DNA of 64,000 nucleotides from a virus. The notes beneath the pieces are model-generated. The model saw only the letters and a program-made list of their open reading frames with translations. It searched no databases and was not told the DNA's origin. The number at the start of each line of letters is the position of its first letter. Within the stretch, counting starts at the first letter, position 1. The stretch lies in IMG/VR virus record IMGVR_UViG_3300032323_001070, positions 1-64,000 of that record. One strand, written 5' to 3'. Positions 35,835 through 44,725 of this stretch are shown in pieces. Both the position numbers and the translations under genes were made by a program.

Positions 35835-37225
35835 TATTCATCCGCCTTTGGTCTAAGTGCTTTAGATAGACTTTGTTTTTCAGCGACCTGTTTGTCGTTA
35901 ATTTTGTTAACTTTATCATTGTTGATAAAGCTGGTTTTAAGAGTATCTCTGGCATCTTTGCCTTCGAATGTTTCGCCTGGCGCAACGTCTGAAGGACCTA
36001 AATTACTCATAGTCATTCTTACATTATCTTCAATCTTAATCCATCTAGTTCCACTAAATCTAAACAATCTCTTAGGCATGTAATCTGTTCTTAAACAATA
36101 TTGACCCATAATTGGATTCAATGGGAAAGCAATACCAGCAGTAAAGGCAGTACCATTAGGCGGTTCGCCATCGCCAAGTAAGTATCCTTCATATCCGGTG
36201 GTCCTTGGAGTTTCCATAACCGAGGCAGCAGTTGGATTGATGTATATAGGATTGCCGTTGCCGTCTGTTAATAAATTGCCTTCCGGATCTGTGGCCTGCA
36301 ATTGAGATGATGCATCAATAGTTGAATTGTCAACAGTAAGTAGTTCGCTGTTGCCATTTTCATAATTTTTCTGTACAGTATAATATTGAGTAGTATCGTA
36401 ACCACTCTTAGGAGAATCTGATTCAGCTTGATCAAGAACTGCCTGCGTGATCTGCATTTCTCTTTCGTAAGTTGACATAATATCACGTAGACTGTCGGCT
36501 AGTTTATAGTAGCTAGGGTTTGGAGGTGCTATTCCGGTAACTTCTCTAAGCACTTCATATTTCTTACCATCTGATCCGGTTACAATATCACCTGGATAAT
36601 ATGTAACGTCAGTACTCCAAGTTCCGACAAATCCTTCTGTGTTTGCTATGCCGTCTAGGATATCTTTAAATTCTTGACTATCTACTAGGGGTTTACATTT
36701 TGCACGATATAAATGTGGATACCAAGTTACAGAAAATCCCTCTGCTGCTCTAGTCACTTCTTCGATAACATAAAAACGTTTGAGTGCAAATGTTAGATCG
36801 TTTAGAGCGAACTCATCTTTGAGATGAGGTAATTCTAAAACATCGCCTGCGATTATTTTTCTGCCTAATTTATCAACAGTATCATTGATATGAAACGTAA
36901 TAAAAATCGTATCGTTTTGTAAAAACAATCCAAATTGACTTAGATTAAAATCTGTGTCTTGGATGTTGTAAACACCGCGCATGATAAAAATGTCTGGATC
37001 GTATTTTCTATCTCTATTTTCTAAGAATAGCAGATCTTGGATATTAGTTACGCTGTCGGTAGCATAGGTGGGTGTAGTTGGCGTATTTTCTGCAGATGCG
37101 CCAGGTCCTAGGTATTTGTGAACTAGGACGTCAGTACCGCCCACCTGAAACATTTCCCAGATAGTTTTATCGATAAATTTATAGTCGTTGCCCTTTTCTG
37201 GGCGATAAAGCGAAAGTCTTGGCAT
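35834..37225 (-). CDS. 14: Neck protein gp14-like with carbohydrate-binding-like insertion, 463 aa
   Basis: ATG 37225 is preferred because it lies 7 nt after a minus-strand TAAATA; an in-frame ATG at 37231 and an open extension to 37276 are less likely. RLSLYRPEKGNDYKFIDKT, IQDLLFLENRDRKYD, FGLFLQNDTIFITFHINDTV and GRKIIAGDVLELPHLKD follow T4 gp14, which forms the neck between head and tail. It is larger than T4 gp14 (256 aa). Residues about 195-245 (GTWSTDVTYYPGDIVTGSDGK..YEV) insert a module of the same type as the nine repeats in the 1127-aa adhesin. Expressed with gp15 on the minus strand. Confidence 0.75.
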   Translation of the reverse strand: MPRLSLYRPEKGNDYKFIDKTIWEMFQVGGTDVLVHKYLGPGASAENTPTTPTYATDSVTNIQDLLFLENRDRKYDPDIFIMRGVYNIQDTDFNLSQFGLFLQNDTIFITFHINDTVDKLGRKIIAGDVLELPHLKDEFALNDLTFALKRFYVIEEVTRAAEGFSVTWYPHLYRAKCKPLVDSQEFKDILDGIANTEGFVGTWSTDVTYYPGDIVTGSDGKKYEVLREVTGIAPPNPSYYKLADSLRDIMSTYEREMQITQAVLDQAESDSPKSGYDTTQYYTVQKNYENGNSELLTVDNSTIDASSQLQATDPEGNLLTDGNGNPIYINPTAASVMETPRTTGYEGYLLGDGEPPNGTAFTAGIAFPLNPIMGQYCLRTDYMPKRLFRFSGTRWIKIEDNVRMTMSNLGPSDVAPGETFEGKDARDTLKTSFINNDKVNKINDKQVAEKQSLSKALRPKADE

Positions 37226-37232
37226 AGTCATA

Positions 37233-37238
37233 TATTTA
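37233..37238 (-). promoter_or_regulatory. Late promoter core for gp14
   Basis: Minus-strand GGTAAATA lies 1 nt before ATG 37231 and 7 nt before ATG 37225. It diverges from the gp13 promoter within about 20 bp. Confidence 0.5.
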
Positions 37239-37247
37239 CCGCTACGA

Positions 37248-37253
37248 TAAATA
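37248..37253 (+). promoter_or_regulatory. Late promoter core abutting the gp13 start
   Basis: GATAAATA followed by CTTGT and then ATG 37259. No Shine-Dalgarno is present; a T4-like start would fall on the A of the ATG. Confidence 0.55.
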
Positions 37254-37258
37254 CTTGT

Positions 37259-38017
37259 ATGAGCCAAATTGACCAATCAAAACAAGCTGTATACGACTAC
37301 TGTAAAGCCATGCTAGGCGATGGCATGATCGATATAGAACTAGATCCTATACACTACGAAACAGCACTAAATCGCTCTCTAGCGGTTTTCCGTCAACGCA
37401 GCGATAATGCTGTAGAAGAAAGCTATGCTTTTTTAACTTTGAATAAAGATCAAAACGAGTATATTCTGCCAAAAGAAATACAGCAGGTTCGTCAGATCTT
37501 TAGACGCAGCATCGGATCAAGATCCGGTGGTGGCGGTGGCGGTACAGTGTTTGAGCCGTTCAATTTAGCCTATACAAATACCTATTTGCTAAGTTCAACA
37601 AATATGGGCGGACTGTTAACCTATGAATTGTTTAGCAGTTATCAAGAACTTGTGGGTAAGATGTTTGGTTCGTTTATTAACTTCACCTGGCATCCACAGA
37701 CTAGAAAATTAGTTATAATGCAAAGACCTCGAGGCGAAGAAGAAGTCATGCTTTGGGTTTACAATACTAAACCTGATTTTTCTATCATAGAAGATACCTA
37801 CGCCGGCCAATGGATCAAAGACTATTCATTAGCTAACTGTAAAATGATGTTAGGACAGGCCCGCGAAAAATTTGCTCAAATAGCAGGACCCACAGGCGGA
37901 TCGAGCCTCAACGGAGCAGCACTGAAAACCGAAGCCCAACAAGAAATTGAAAAGCTCACTGACGATTTGATGAAGTTAGTTCCGGGCGGCAGCGGTTATA
38001 CTTGGATTATCGGTTGA
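37259..38017 (+). CDS. 13: Neck/head completion protein gp13-like, 252 aa
   Basis: The segments GMIDIELDPIHYETALNRSL (about 22-41), FRQRSDNAVEESYAFLTL, ILPKEIQQVRQIFRRS and PRGEEEVMLWVYNTKPDFSII are, from memory, those of the gp13-type neck protein of T4-like marine phages. gp13 and gp14 form the neck collar that seals the packaged head. Its start is directly behind a late promoter and its TGA overlaps the -35 box of the gp1 promoter (TTGACA at 38014-38019). Confidence 0.75.
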   Translation: MSQIDQSKQAVYDYCKAMLGDGMIDIELDPIHYETALNRSLAVFRQRSDNAVEESYAFLTLNKDQNEYILPKEIQQVRQIFRRSIGSRSGGGGGGTVFEPFNLAYTNTYLLSSTNMGGLLTYELFSSYQELVGKMFGSFINFTWHPQTRKLVIMQRPRGEEEVMLWVYNTKPDFSIIEDTYAGQWIKDYSLANCKMMLGQAREKFAQIAGPTGGSSLNGAALKTEAQQEIEKLTDDLMKLVPGGSGYTWIIG

Positions 38018-38043
38018 CACTATAAAAATGCGTATGCTATAAT
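38014..38043 (+). promoter_or_regulatory. Sigma70-type promoter for gp1 kinase
   Basis: TTGACA (38014-38019), an 18-nt spacer and TATAAT (38038-38043): both boxes match consensus, unlike the late promoters around it. It fits early transcription by host RNA polymerase of a nucleotide-metabolism gene embedded in a late region. Confidence 0.8.
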
Positions 38044-38063
38044 ATTCTTAATTGGAGGATATT

Positions 38064-38750
38064 ATGATCATAGGTATTTGCGGGTTTATTGGCAGCGGTA
38101 AAGATACAGTCGCTGACTATCTAGTTAATTTTCACGAATTTAGAAGAGAGAGTTTTGCGTCAACTCTTAAAGATGCAGTAGCGGCAGTGTTTGGCTGGGA
38201 CCGGATGCTGTTAGAAGGACGCACCAAAGAAGCCAGAGAGTGGCGAGAGCAAGTAGATCCTTGGTGGGCACAACGTCTAGACATGCCCACACTTACTCCT
38301 AGATGGGTCCTACAATATTGGGGTACAGAAGTCTGCCGTAAATCCTTCCATGACGATATCTGGATCGCTAGCTTAGAAAACAAACTCCGCAACTCCAAAG
38401 ACCATGTAGTAATCTCCGATTGTCGTTTCCCTAATGAAATAGCCAGCATTAAAAATGCAGGAGGCAAGATTATTTGGGTACAGCGAGGAGAACTACCCGA
38501 CTGGTACGAAATAGCTGTAGAATCTAACAAAGGTCATAATTGGGCATTTCAAGAACTTAAAATGCGTAAAATCCATGCATCAGAAACTGCCTGGGTCGGA
38601 ACCGACTTTGATTCGATAGTTGATAACAATGGAACTATTGAAGATCTTTACAATCAGGCAAAATTAATAATCAGCAACGAGGTCGCCCTGTCTCCAAGTA
38701 ATGCCCAGTTTAGACAGCACTCGAGCACAATTGTAACAGATTGTTTTTAA
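38064..38750 (+). CDS. 1: Deoxynucleoside monophosphate kinase gp1-like, 228 aa
   Basis: The P-loop GFIGSGKDT (7-15) and the layout (LEGRTKEAREWREQVDPWWAQ, WGTEVCRKSFHDDIW, VVISDCRFPNEI) match T4 gp1-type dNMP kinases, which phosphorylate dNMPs for phage DNA synthesis in the cytoplasm. ATG 38064 lies 5-8 nt after GGAGGAT, a strong ribosome-binding site; an upstream in-frame TTG at 38052 is rejected. Transcribed from a sigma70 promoter. The last 87 nt overlap the antisense HNH gene, so its C-terminal tail (SPSNAQFRQHSS...) is coded on the opposite strand of that gene's 3' end. Confidence 0.85.
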   Translation: MIIGICGFIGSGKDTVADYLVNFHEFRRESFASTLKDAVAAVFGWDRMLLEGRTKEAREWREQVDPWWAQRLDMPTLTPRWVLQYWGTEVCRKSFHDDIWIASLENKLRNSKDHVVISDCRFPNEIASIKNAGGKIIWVQRGELPDWYEIAVESNKGHNWAFQELKMRKIHASETAWVGTDFDSIVDNNGTIEDLYNQAKLIISNEVALSPSNAQFRQHSSTIVTDCF

Positions 38751-38999
38751 ATTGCTGTGACGGCAGTTATCTAAATTGCCGTCAATATGAAATACACTAA
38801 AAACTTCAGAGTGCGGTGATTTGAAACCGCACTTTTCGCACTGATTTTTTACTCGATATCCTGCACGTTTCCATCTTGGAATACCATGATGCAGTCCGTT
38901 AGTCATACAGATTTCACACAGGCTTCTATAATAAGTCTTTCCATTCTTTTTATAGTTAACGGCTCTAGGTCTTTCCCCGCATTTACATAGTGGTCTCAT
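38664..38999 (-). CDS. HNH endonuclease, possibly homing, 111 aa
   Basis: Cysteine-rich zinc-binding architecture with CKCG (5-8), CEICM (32-36) and CEKCGFK (54-60), followed by an HNH-type core FHIDGNLDNCRHSNLKTIC (about 70-88) in which His71, Asn76 and His82 are plausible active-site residues. Such free-standing HNH enzymes are frequent mobile genes in T4-like phages. It lies antisense to gp1, overlapping its 3' end by 87 nt, and has its own late promoter abutting the start codon. Activity is inferred from motifs only. Confidence 0.75.
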   Translation of the reverse strand: MRPLCKCGERPRAVNYKKNGKTYYRSLCEICMTNGLHHGIPRWKRAGYRVKNQCEKCGFKSPHSEVFSVFHIDGNLDNCRHSNLKTICYNCARVLSKLGITWRQGDLVADY

Positions 39000-39004
39000 A
39001 ACAG

Positions 39005-39010
39005 TATTTA
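39005..39010 (-). promoter_or_regulatory. Late promoter core for the HNH gene
   Basis: Minus-strand TTTAAATA, then CTGTT, then ATG 38999, the 5-nt spacing seen in plus-strand leaderless candidates. Confidence 0.5.
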
Positions 39011-39075
39011 AAAGATCTGGACCTTTTTGTCCCCTTTTTCTGCTAGTATAACAGGCCGTTTTTCCGATTTACCGC

Positions 39076-39081
39076 TAAATA
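39076..39081 (+). promoter_or_regulatory. Late promoter core for tail sheath
   Basis: GCTAAATA, 35 nt before ATG 39117; the leader contains TCAGGAGAA. Together with the HNH promoter it accounts for most of the 117-nt gap 39000-39116. Confidence 0.55.
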
Positions 39082-39116
39082 TTGTTACGAGAGATTTAAC
39101 CTCAGGAGAATACAAC

Positions 39117-42100
39117 ATGGCACTAGTTTCCCCAGGCATTCAGGTTACCGTAATTGATGAGAGTTTTTATACACCAGCTGAACCTGGTACAACTCCGTTA
39201 ATTGTTGTAGCTACAGCCGAGAACAAACTTAATGGAGCGGGAACCGCAACTGCGGCAGGTACTCTAAAAGCAAACGCAGGTAAAGCGTTTAGAATGACAA
39301 GTCAGAAAGATCTTGTTGATACATTTGGTGTACCTTTCTTTGAAAAGACACCTAGCGCATCACCAATTCACGGTGGCGAAAGAAACGAATATGGTACCTT
39401 AGCAGCATACAGCTACTTAGGTGTTTCTAACTCTGCATTTATTGTACGTGCAGACGTTGATCTAAATCAATTAGAAGGCAGAACCGCTGTACCAGGCGCA
39501 GAGCCAAGAGACGGAACTTGGTGGGTTGATACCCGTAACACAGCTTGGGGTATCCAAGAGTGGAACGGTGCAGCAGGTAGCACCACAGGCGGTCAAAAGT
39601 TCGCAGCTAAAACTCCTATCGTTTTAACTGATGACGATGCAGCTAAAATTGATCAAAATACATATGCACCTTTAGAATCAGTTGGTTCTGTTGGTGATTA
39701 TTGCGTAGTAGCACTAACTGTTGGTAACGCAGCAGATGCTGATTTTAGCTTGTTCAAAGAAAACTTTAAGATCTACTACAAGAGAGATAAAAAATTATTA
39801 GGCGGTGACGCTTGGGTTCTAGTTGGCAGCAACGACTGGAAAGCTAGTCATCCAACAGTGTCAAGCGGAACTGTTTCTAACCTAACAGCTGGACACAGTT
39901 TCACAATTAACGGAACAACTGTAGCAGTACCAAGCGGCTCAACTGTAGCTGCTAGACTAACAGCATTAGTTTCAACAATTAATGGTTTGTCTATCACAGG
40001 TATTACTGCAAGAGAAAACGGCGGAAGATTGTTCATATTCACCGACGGTGCTAACGATGGCGGATTCCCAGGTAGTCCACAAGGTGCCCCTGGCGATTCA
40101 TCTTTATCCAATGCTATCGTTATTGGTGCAGGAACAGGCACAGCAGTTGGAACTTCAACAGCAAACGCAGGTGATCTTGGCATTATCGTTGGAACCTACT
40201 ATGGTCCAGAATTAGCACAGGCACCGCACACACAAGTTCCATTGTTTAAGACTTTCGATCCAACTCCACGTCCTACAGGTTCTGTATGGATTAAGACAAC
40301 TGAGCCAAACAACGGCGCTCGTTGGAGAGTTAAGCGTTGGAACTCAGCAACACAAACATGGATTCCTTATTCATCACCATTATATGAAAGCGGACACGCA
40401 GCACTGTATTTCTTAGATCGCAGTGGCGGTGGTGTTAATATTCCAACAGACGAACTGTTTGCTCAATTCAATGCTGACGAAGAGTCTGGCTACGATACAA
40501 GCCCAGCTACAGCAGCATTTAGAGTGTGGAGACGTGCAAATACTGAAAGAACTATTATTAGATCTTCAGAAATCACAGTCGGAACATTTTCGTCTGGTTC
40601 GAAAACATTTACAATTTCTGAATCTGTAAAAGGCGAACTAGCATTGAGTTCACCATTTAGCGTTACATTTACCGCAGCAGGTACAGCAGCAGATGCACAA
40701 ACTATCGCAGCAGCGATCAACGCAGCAGGTTTCACACACGTTGAAGCTGATGTTGAAGTAATTTCTGCAACACCAGCAGTTTATCAACTAGTTGTTTACC
40801 ACAAGGTCGGCGGTGATTTTAGATTAAAAGACACATCCGGAACAACATTATCATCATTGTTCACAGGATTTAACATTGATTCTGGAGCAGGCACATTAAA
40901 TTGCTACACAGCTCCAGCAGCTAGCGGTGTTGATTTTATTGCTTCTAACTGGCAACCATTTGCATCAAGAGACTTCTTTGCACAAGCAGGCGCACCATTA
41001 GACGAACCATTTGATGGTCAACTATGGTACAACCCAAGCTTCAGCGAAGTTGATATCATGATCCACAACGGTACAACCTGGGTTGGCTACAGACAAGCAA
41101 CAAGCCCATACTGGGCAGGGGCAGATGCAGATCGTACAGATCCAAATGGTCCTATCGTAAGTGCTACACAACCAGAAACACAAAGCGATGGTACTGTTCT
41201 AAAGAATGGTGATCTATGGATCAGCACAGCTGACATTGAAAACTTCCCAACTATCTACAGATACAATGGTTTATCTCTAGAGTGGGATTTAATTGACAAG
41301 ACAGACCAAACTACTGAAGACGGTGTTCTATTTGCTGATGCACGTTTTGGTTCTTCAGGAGCAACAGGCCACGTAGCAGCTACCATCAAAGATCTACTAG
41401 CTTCTAACTATCTAGATCCAGACACTCCAGATCCTGCACTATATCCAAAAGGTATGATGCTGTGGAATCTACGTAGAAGTGGCGGCAACGTTAAGAAATA
41501 CAATAACAACTATATCAATACAGCAGAAGACAATCCACGTTTAGGTAATGTAAGTATGGCAGCATACTCAACTGATCGTTGGACCACAGCTTCTCCAAAC
41601 AACGAAGACGGTTCTGGCGCATTTGGTCGCAAGGCACAGCGTAAAGTTGTTGTAATGGCAATGAAGAGTGTTATTGATACCAGTGAAGAAATTCGTGATG
41701 AAGAGCGTAGAAACTTCAATATCATCGCTGCACCAGGATATCCTGAAGTGTTAAGCAACTTGATCAACTTAAACATTGATCGTGGCGTAACAGCGTTTGT
41801 TGTTGGCGACACACCATTGAGATTGAAGAACAACGCTACAGAACTAATCAACTGGGGTACTAACGCAAGACTAGTAACAGACAACGGCGACGACGGTATT
41901 GTTAGCTTTGACGAGTATTCAGCAGTTTACTATCCAAACGGATTTACAACTGACCTAGGCGGTGCTAACGCAGTTGTTCCAGCAAGTCACATGATGCTAA
42001 GAACAATCGCCCTAAGCGATCAAGTTAGCTATCCATGGTTTGCACCAGCAGGTACAAGACGTGGTGGTATTACTAATGCAACAGCAGTTGGCTTTATCGA

Positions 42101-42560
42101 TGCAGCAACTGGTGAATTCCAGACAGTGGCATTGAACGAAGGTACACGTGATGTTCTTTATGATCTAAAAGTTAATCCGATCCCATTCTTTGTTGGAGTT
42201 GGTCTAGTTGCATACGGTCAAAAGACTCGTGCAAGAAACGCAAGTGCGTTGGATAGAATTAACGTAGCTCGTTTGATTGTTTACTTACGTAGCCAATTGA
42301 ATAAGTTAGCTCGTCCATATGTGTTTGAACCAAACGACAAGATCACCAGAGACGAAATCAAAGGCGCTGTAGAGAGCTTATTACTAGAACTAGTAGGCCT
42401 AAGAGCACTTTATGACTTTGCTGTGGTTTGCGACGAATCTAACAACACACCAAGTAGAATTGACCGCAACGAATTGTGGGTAGATATTGCTATCGAACCT
42501 GTTAAGGCCGTTGAGTTTATCTACATTCCACTACGTGTCAAGAACACAGGAGAAATCTAA
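39117..42560 (+). CDS. 18: Tail sheath protein gp18, enlarged, 1147 aa
   Basis: ATG 39117 is chosen behind CAGGAGAA; the frame is open to 39027 but the extra 30 residues have no ribosome-binding site. The N-terminus MALVSPGIQVTVIDES and C-terminal RLIVYLRSQLNKLARPYVFEPND...FIYIPLRVKNTGEI are standard for contractile sheath proteins. T4 gp18 is 659 aa; here a central region (about 220-760) is greatly enlarged and carries several GxLW...iY-x-xNG-x-x-W motifs (for example GSVWIKTTE, DGQLWYNPS, NGDLWISTAD). The insert is probably exposed on the tail surface. The next gene, tail tube, follows 2 nt later. Confidence 0.9.
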   Translation: MALVSPGIQVTVIDESFYTPAEPGTTPLIVVATAENKLNGAGTATAAGTLKANAGKAFRMTSQKDLVDTFGVPFFEKTPSASPIHGGERNEYGTLAAYSYLGVSNSAFIVRADVDLNQLEGRTAVPGAEPRDGTWWVDTRNTAWGIQEWNGAAGSTTGGQKFAAKTPIVLTDDDAAKIDQNTYAPLESVGSVGDYCVVALTVGNAADADFSLFKENFKIYYKRDKKLLGGDAWVLVGSNDWKASHPTVSSGTVSNLTAGHSFTINGTTVAVPSGSTVAARLTALVSTINGLSITGITARENGGRLFIFTDGANDGGFPGSPQGAPGDSSLSNAIVIGAGTGTAVGTSTANAGDLGIIVGTYYGPELAQAPHTQVPLFKTFDPTPRPTGSVWIKTTEPNNGARWRVKRWNSATQTWIPYSSPLYESGHAALYFLDRSGGGVNIPTDELFAQFNADEESGYDTSPATAAFRVWRRANTERTIIRSSEITVGTFSSGSKTFTISESVKGELALSSPFSVTFTAAGTAADAQTIAAAINAAGFTHVEADVEVISATPAVYQLVVYHKVGGDFRLKDTSGTTLSSLFTGFNIDSGAGTLNCYTAPAASGVDFIASNWQPFASRDFFAQAGAPLDEPFDGQLWYNPSFSEVDIMIHNGTTWVGYRQATSPYWAGADADRTDPNGPIVSATQPETQSDGTVLKNGDLWISTADIENFPTIYRYNGLSLEWDLIDKTDQTTEDGVLFADARFGSSGATGHVAATIKDLLASNYLDPDTPDPALYPKGMMLWNLRRSGGNVKKYNNNYINTAEDNPRLGNVSMAAYSTDRWTTASPNNEDGSGAFGRKAQRKVVVMAMKSVIDTSEEIRDEERRNFNIIAAPGYPEVLSNLINLNIDRGVTAFVVGDTPLRLKNNATELINWGTNARLVTDNGDDGIVSFDEYSAVYYPNGFTTDLGGANAVVPASHMMLRTIALSDQVSYPWFAPAGTRRGGITNATAVGFIDAATGEFQTVALNEGTRDVLYDLKVNPIPFFVGVGLVAYGQKTRARNASALDRINVARLIVYLRSQLNKLARPYVFEPNDKITRDEIKGAVESLLLELVGLRALYDFAVVCDESNNTPSRIDRNELWVDIAIEPVKAVEFIYIPLRVKNTGEI

Positions 42561-42562
42561 AA

Positions 42563-43192
42563 ATGGCAATTACATCATTAAATAACTACTCCGTACAGAC
42601 AGCAGGCCCTGGTAGTAACCAGAGCTTGTTGATGCCAAAGCTAAAGTATCGCTTTAGAGTGATTCTTTTAGGTTTCGGTGTTGAGCCAAGTACAGAGTTA
42701 ACAAAACAGGTCATGGATGTTACAAGACCTAAAGTTTCTTTCGAAGAAATGGACATCCCTGTGTACAACTCACGTGTTTACCTAGCTGGCAAATATAGCT
42801 GGGAAACAATGACATTGACACTACGTGATGACGCAAGCGGCCAAGTTACTAAGTTAGTTGGTCAACAGATCCAGAAACAATTCGACTTCATGGAACAGGC
42901 ATCTGCACGTTCAGGCGTTGACTACAAGTTTACGACTAAGATCGAAGTGTTAGACGGCGGTAACGGTGGCACAGGCGCTGCAAGTGTGTTAGAAACATTT
43001 GAGTGCTACGGTTGCTTCGTACAGAACGCAGACTACGGTGATTTGAACTACGGTACTAACGAACCAGCAACAGTAGCATTAACAATTAGATTTGATAATG
43101 CTATCCAATCAGCAGGTACTGTTGGTATTGGAACCATTGTTGGAAGAACCATTGGTTCAGCTATCACTGGTCAGGGCGCATTCAACGGCTAA
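42563..43192 (+). CDS. 19: Tail tube protein gp19, 209 aa
   Basis: LMPKLKYRFRVILLGFG, YLAGKYSWETMTLTLRDD, the long QQIQKQFDFMEQASARSG block and the terminal LTIRFDNA are typical of gp19-type tail tube proteins, whose hexamers form the inner tube. C-terminal residues (QSAGTVGIGTIVGRT...) are Gly-rich. Follows the sheath gene by 2 nt and precedes a terminator. Confidence 0.92.
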   Translation: MAITSLNNYSVQTAGPGSNQSLLMPKLKYRFRVILLGFGVEPSTELTKQVMDVTRPKVSFEEMDIPVYNSRVYLAGKYSWETMTLTLRDDASGQVTKLVGQQIQKQFDFMEQASARSGVDYKFTTKIEVLDGGNGGTGAASVLETFECYGCFVQNADYGDLNYGTNEPATVALTIRFDNAIQSAGTVGIGTIVGRTIGSAITGQGAFNG

Positions 43193-43211
43193 ACCATCCA
43201 GTAAATCAAAG

Positions 43212-43235
43212 AAACCCGCAGAAGCGGGTTTTTTT
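43212..43235 (+). terminator. Terminator after gp19
   Basis: AAACCCGC and GCGGGTTT form an 8-bp stem with an AGAA loop, then a T-run. Closes the sheath-tube unit. Confidence 0.9.
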
Positions 43236-43241
43236 GTGGCA

Positions 43242-43247
43242 TAAATA
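43242..43247 (+). promoter_or_regulatory. Late promoter core abutting start
   Basis: CATAAATA followed by TTATT and then ATG 43253; no ribosome-binding site. Confidence 0.55.
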
Positions 43248-43252
43248 TTATT

Positions 43253-44353
43253 ATGAATAAATTCGTGAGATATCTAACCCAAGGATTCGTCGGCGGCCTT
43301 CTAAATCCTAAAGGCAACATGGCTAACTGGCAACATGCCACGAGGCTATTTGTTGACGACAATTATAGATTAGCTCCTAGAACAAAGTTTATGTTCTATG
43401 CTCAATTTGAGCTAGATAGAACTGCGGTTAAATCAAACGTCTTTACAGAAAAACATTCAAATGAAATTGGTTTTTTGATCAAAGGAACTGATCTTCCTAA
43501 GTTTACTATTGACACAGTAACTAAAAATCAATACAACAGAAAAAAATTAGTTTATAAAAATATAACCTACGATCCGATCTCAATGACATTCCACGATGAC
43601 AATGCTGGAATCATTAACGCTTTGTGGGCGATATACTACGGATATTATTTCCAAGATCGTGCATTACCGGATGCTGCTTTTTCAGATACAAAATACAGAC
43701 CGCAATACGGACCATTAGATACATTTCGTTACGGTCTTGATAATGATAAGAGCGTTGATATTTTTAAAAGTATCAGTATCTATACACTAAGTAGAAAGCG
43801 TTTTAACGGATATACCCTGATTAATCCTAGAATACAAAACTGGGCACACGGATCCGTGGCCTATGGCGATAACGATGTTTTAGAAAGCACGATGACTGTT
43901 CAATACGAATCTGTAAGATACTCATCAGGAAACGTTAGTGTAAACAATCCTAAAGGTTTTGCTACTCTACACTATGATGTATCGCCTAGTCCTCTCAGTG
44001 TTGCTGGTGGCGGCGTTGCTAGACTTACTGGCACAGGCGGTGTCTTAGATGGTATCAGTCAGGTGTTTGGTGCAGTAGGTAGCGGTTCAGCTTTTGGTTC
44101 TGTAGGCGGATTTTTAGGCACAGCTATTGCTGCTGCTAACACTTATAATAATGCAGGACGTCTTTCTAAAGAAGGTCTTAAAGCTGAAGCGATTAACATT
44201 TTATCTAGCCCGTCGAATATCAGAGGGGCAGTTAATACAGTCAGTGGGGTTATAGGTTCAGCGTTTCCTTCAAACACCCAAGGTAGTGGCGGAACTACCG
44301 CTACTCAGAAAAATCTAACCAATAACAATCCTAGCGCAGGAACAACAATATGA
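43253..44353 (+). CDS. Baseplate tail-tube cap/initiator, gp48/gp54-like, 366 aa
   Basis: The central fold pattern (LIKGTDLPKFTIDTVTKNQY, KLVYKNITYDPISMTFHDDN, INALWAIYYGYYFQD) is of the tail-tube type seen in gp48/gp54-like baseplate proteins on which the tube polymerises. From memory, T4-like marine phages carry a similar protein annotated gp48, but the choice between gp48 and gp54 is not settled here. The C-terminal 130 residues are Gly/Ser-rich (VGSGSAFGSVGGFLGTAIAAA) and may be flexible. The next gene starts by 4-nt ATGA overlap. Confidence 0.65.
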   Translation: MNKFVRYLTQGFVGGLLNPKGNMANWQHATRLFVDDNYRLAPRTKFMFYAQFELDRTAVKSNVFTEKHSNEIGFLIKGTDLPKFTIDTVTKNQYNRKKLVYKNITYDPISMTFHDDNAGIINALWAIYYGYYFQDRALPDAAFSDTKYRPQYGPLDTFRYGLDNDKSVDIFKSISIYTLSRKRFNGYTLINPRIQNWAHGSVAYGDNDVLESTMTVQYESVRYSSGNVSVNNPKGFATLHYDVSPSPLSVAGGGVARLTGTGGVLDGISQVFGAVGSGSAFGSVGGFLGTAIAAANTYNNAGRLSKEGLKAEAINILSSPSNIRGAVNTVSGVIGSAFPSNTQGSGGTTATQKNLTNNNPSAGTTI

Positions 44354-44721
44354 GTATTACTAATTTACCGGTTCAAGGAACCGAAGACAGCGCAGACGGA
44401 ACAAAACTATTCTTCAGTCAATACGGAAGACAACCTTTAGAATTTTCCGCCAACGAAGTTTCAGCCGCAGTAGGATTTTTTGAGTCAAACGGATTTGCAA
44501 AAGAAGCAGCCCAGGTCACAGCTTCTGTGATATTGACACAGGCCAAACTCGACGGAGTTCCGGTATTCAAACTGATCGATTCATTAAAAGTTCTTAACGG
44601 TCTACAGTTAAGTTCTTTGATAGGTGAAATATTAAACAACAATAGAAATCCTTCCTCTACTCTAGGATTTAAAACTAATAGTGTGTCAAAAAGCGATCAA
44701 GTAAGAAATATCGCTGCCTAA
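44350..44721 (+). CDS. Hypothetical protein next to the tube cap, 123 aa
   Basis: A mostly helical protein with KLFFSQYGRQPLEFSANEVSAAVGFFES and a LDGVPVFKLIDSLKVLNG block. Similar small proteins between tail and terminase genes are common in T4-like marine phages; the role is unknown. Translationally coupled to the preceding gene (ATGA overlap), suggesting a partner in baseplate or tail assembly. Confidence 0.65.
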   Translation: MSITNLPVQGTEDSADGTKLFFSQYGRQPLEFSANEVSAAVGFFESNGFAKEAAQVTASVILTQAKLDGVPVFKLIDSLKVLNGLQLSSLIGEILNNNRNPSSTLGFKTNSVSKSDQVRNIAA

Positions 44722-44725
44722 CATC

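Noticed and set aside
39027-39116. Thirty-residue N-terminal extension of the sheath protein
   Set aside because: It crosses the late promoter and has no ribosome-binding site; MALVSPG at 39117 is the family start behind CAGGAGAA.
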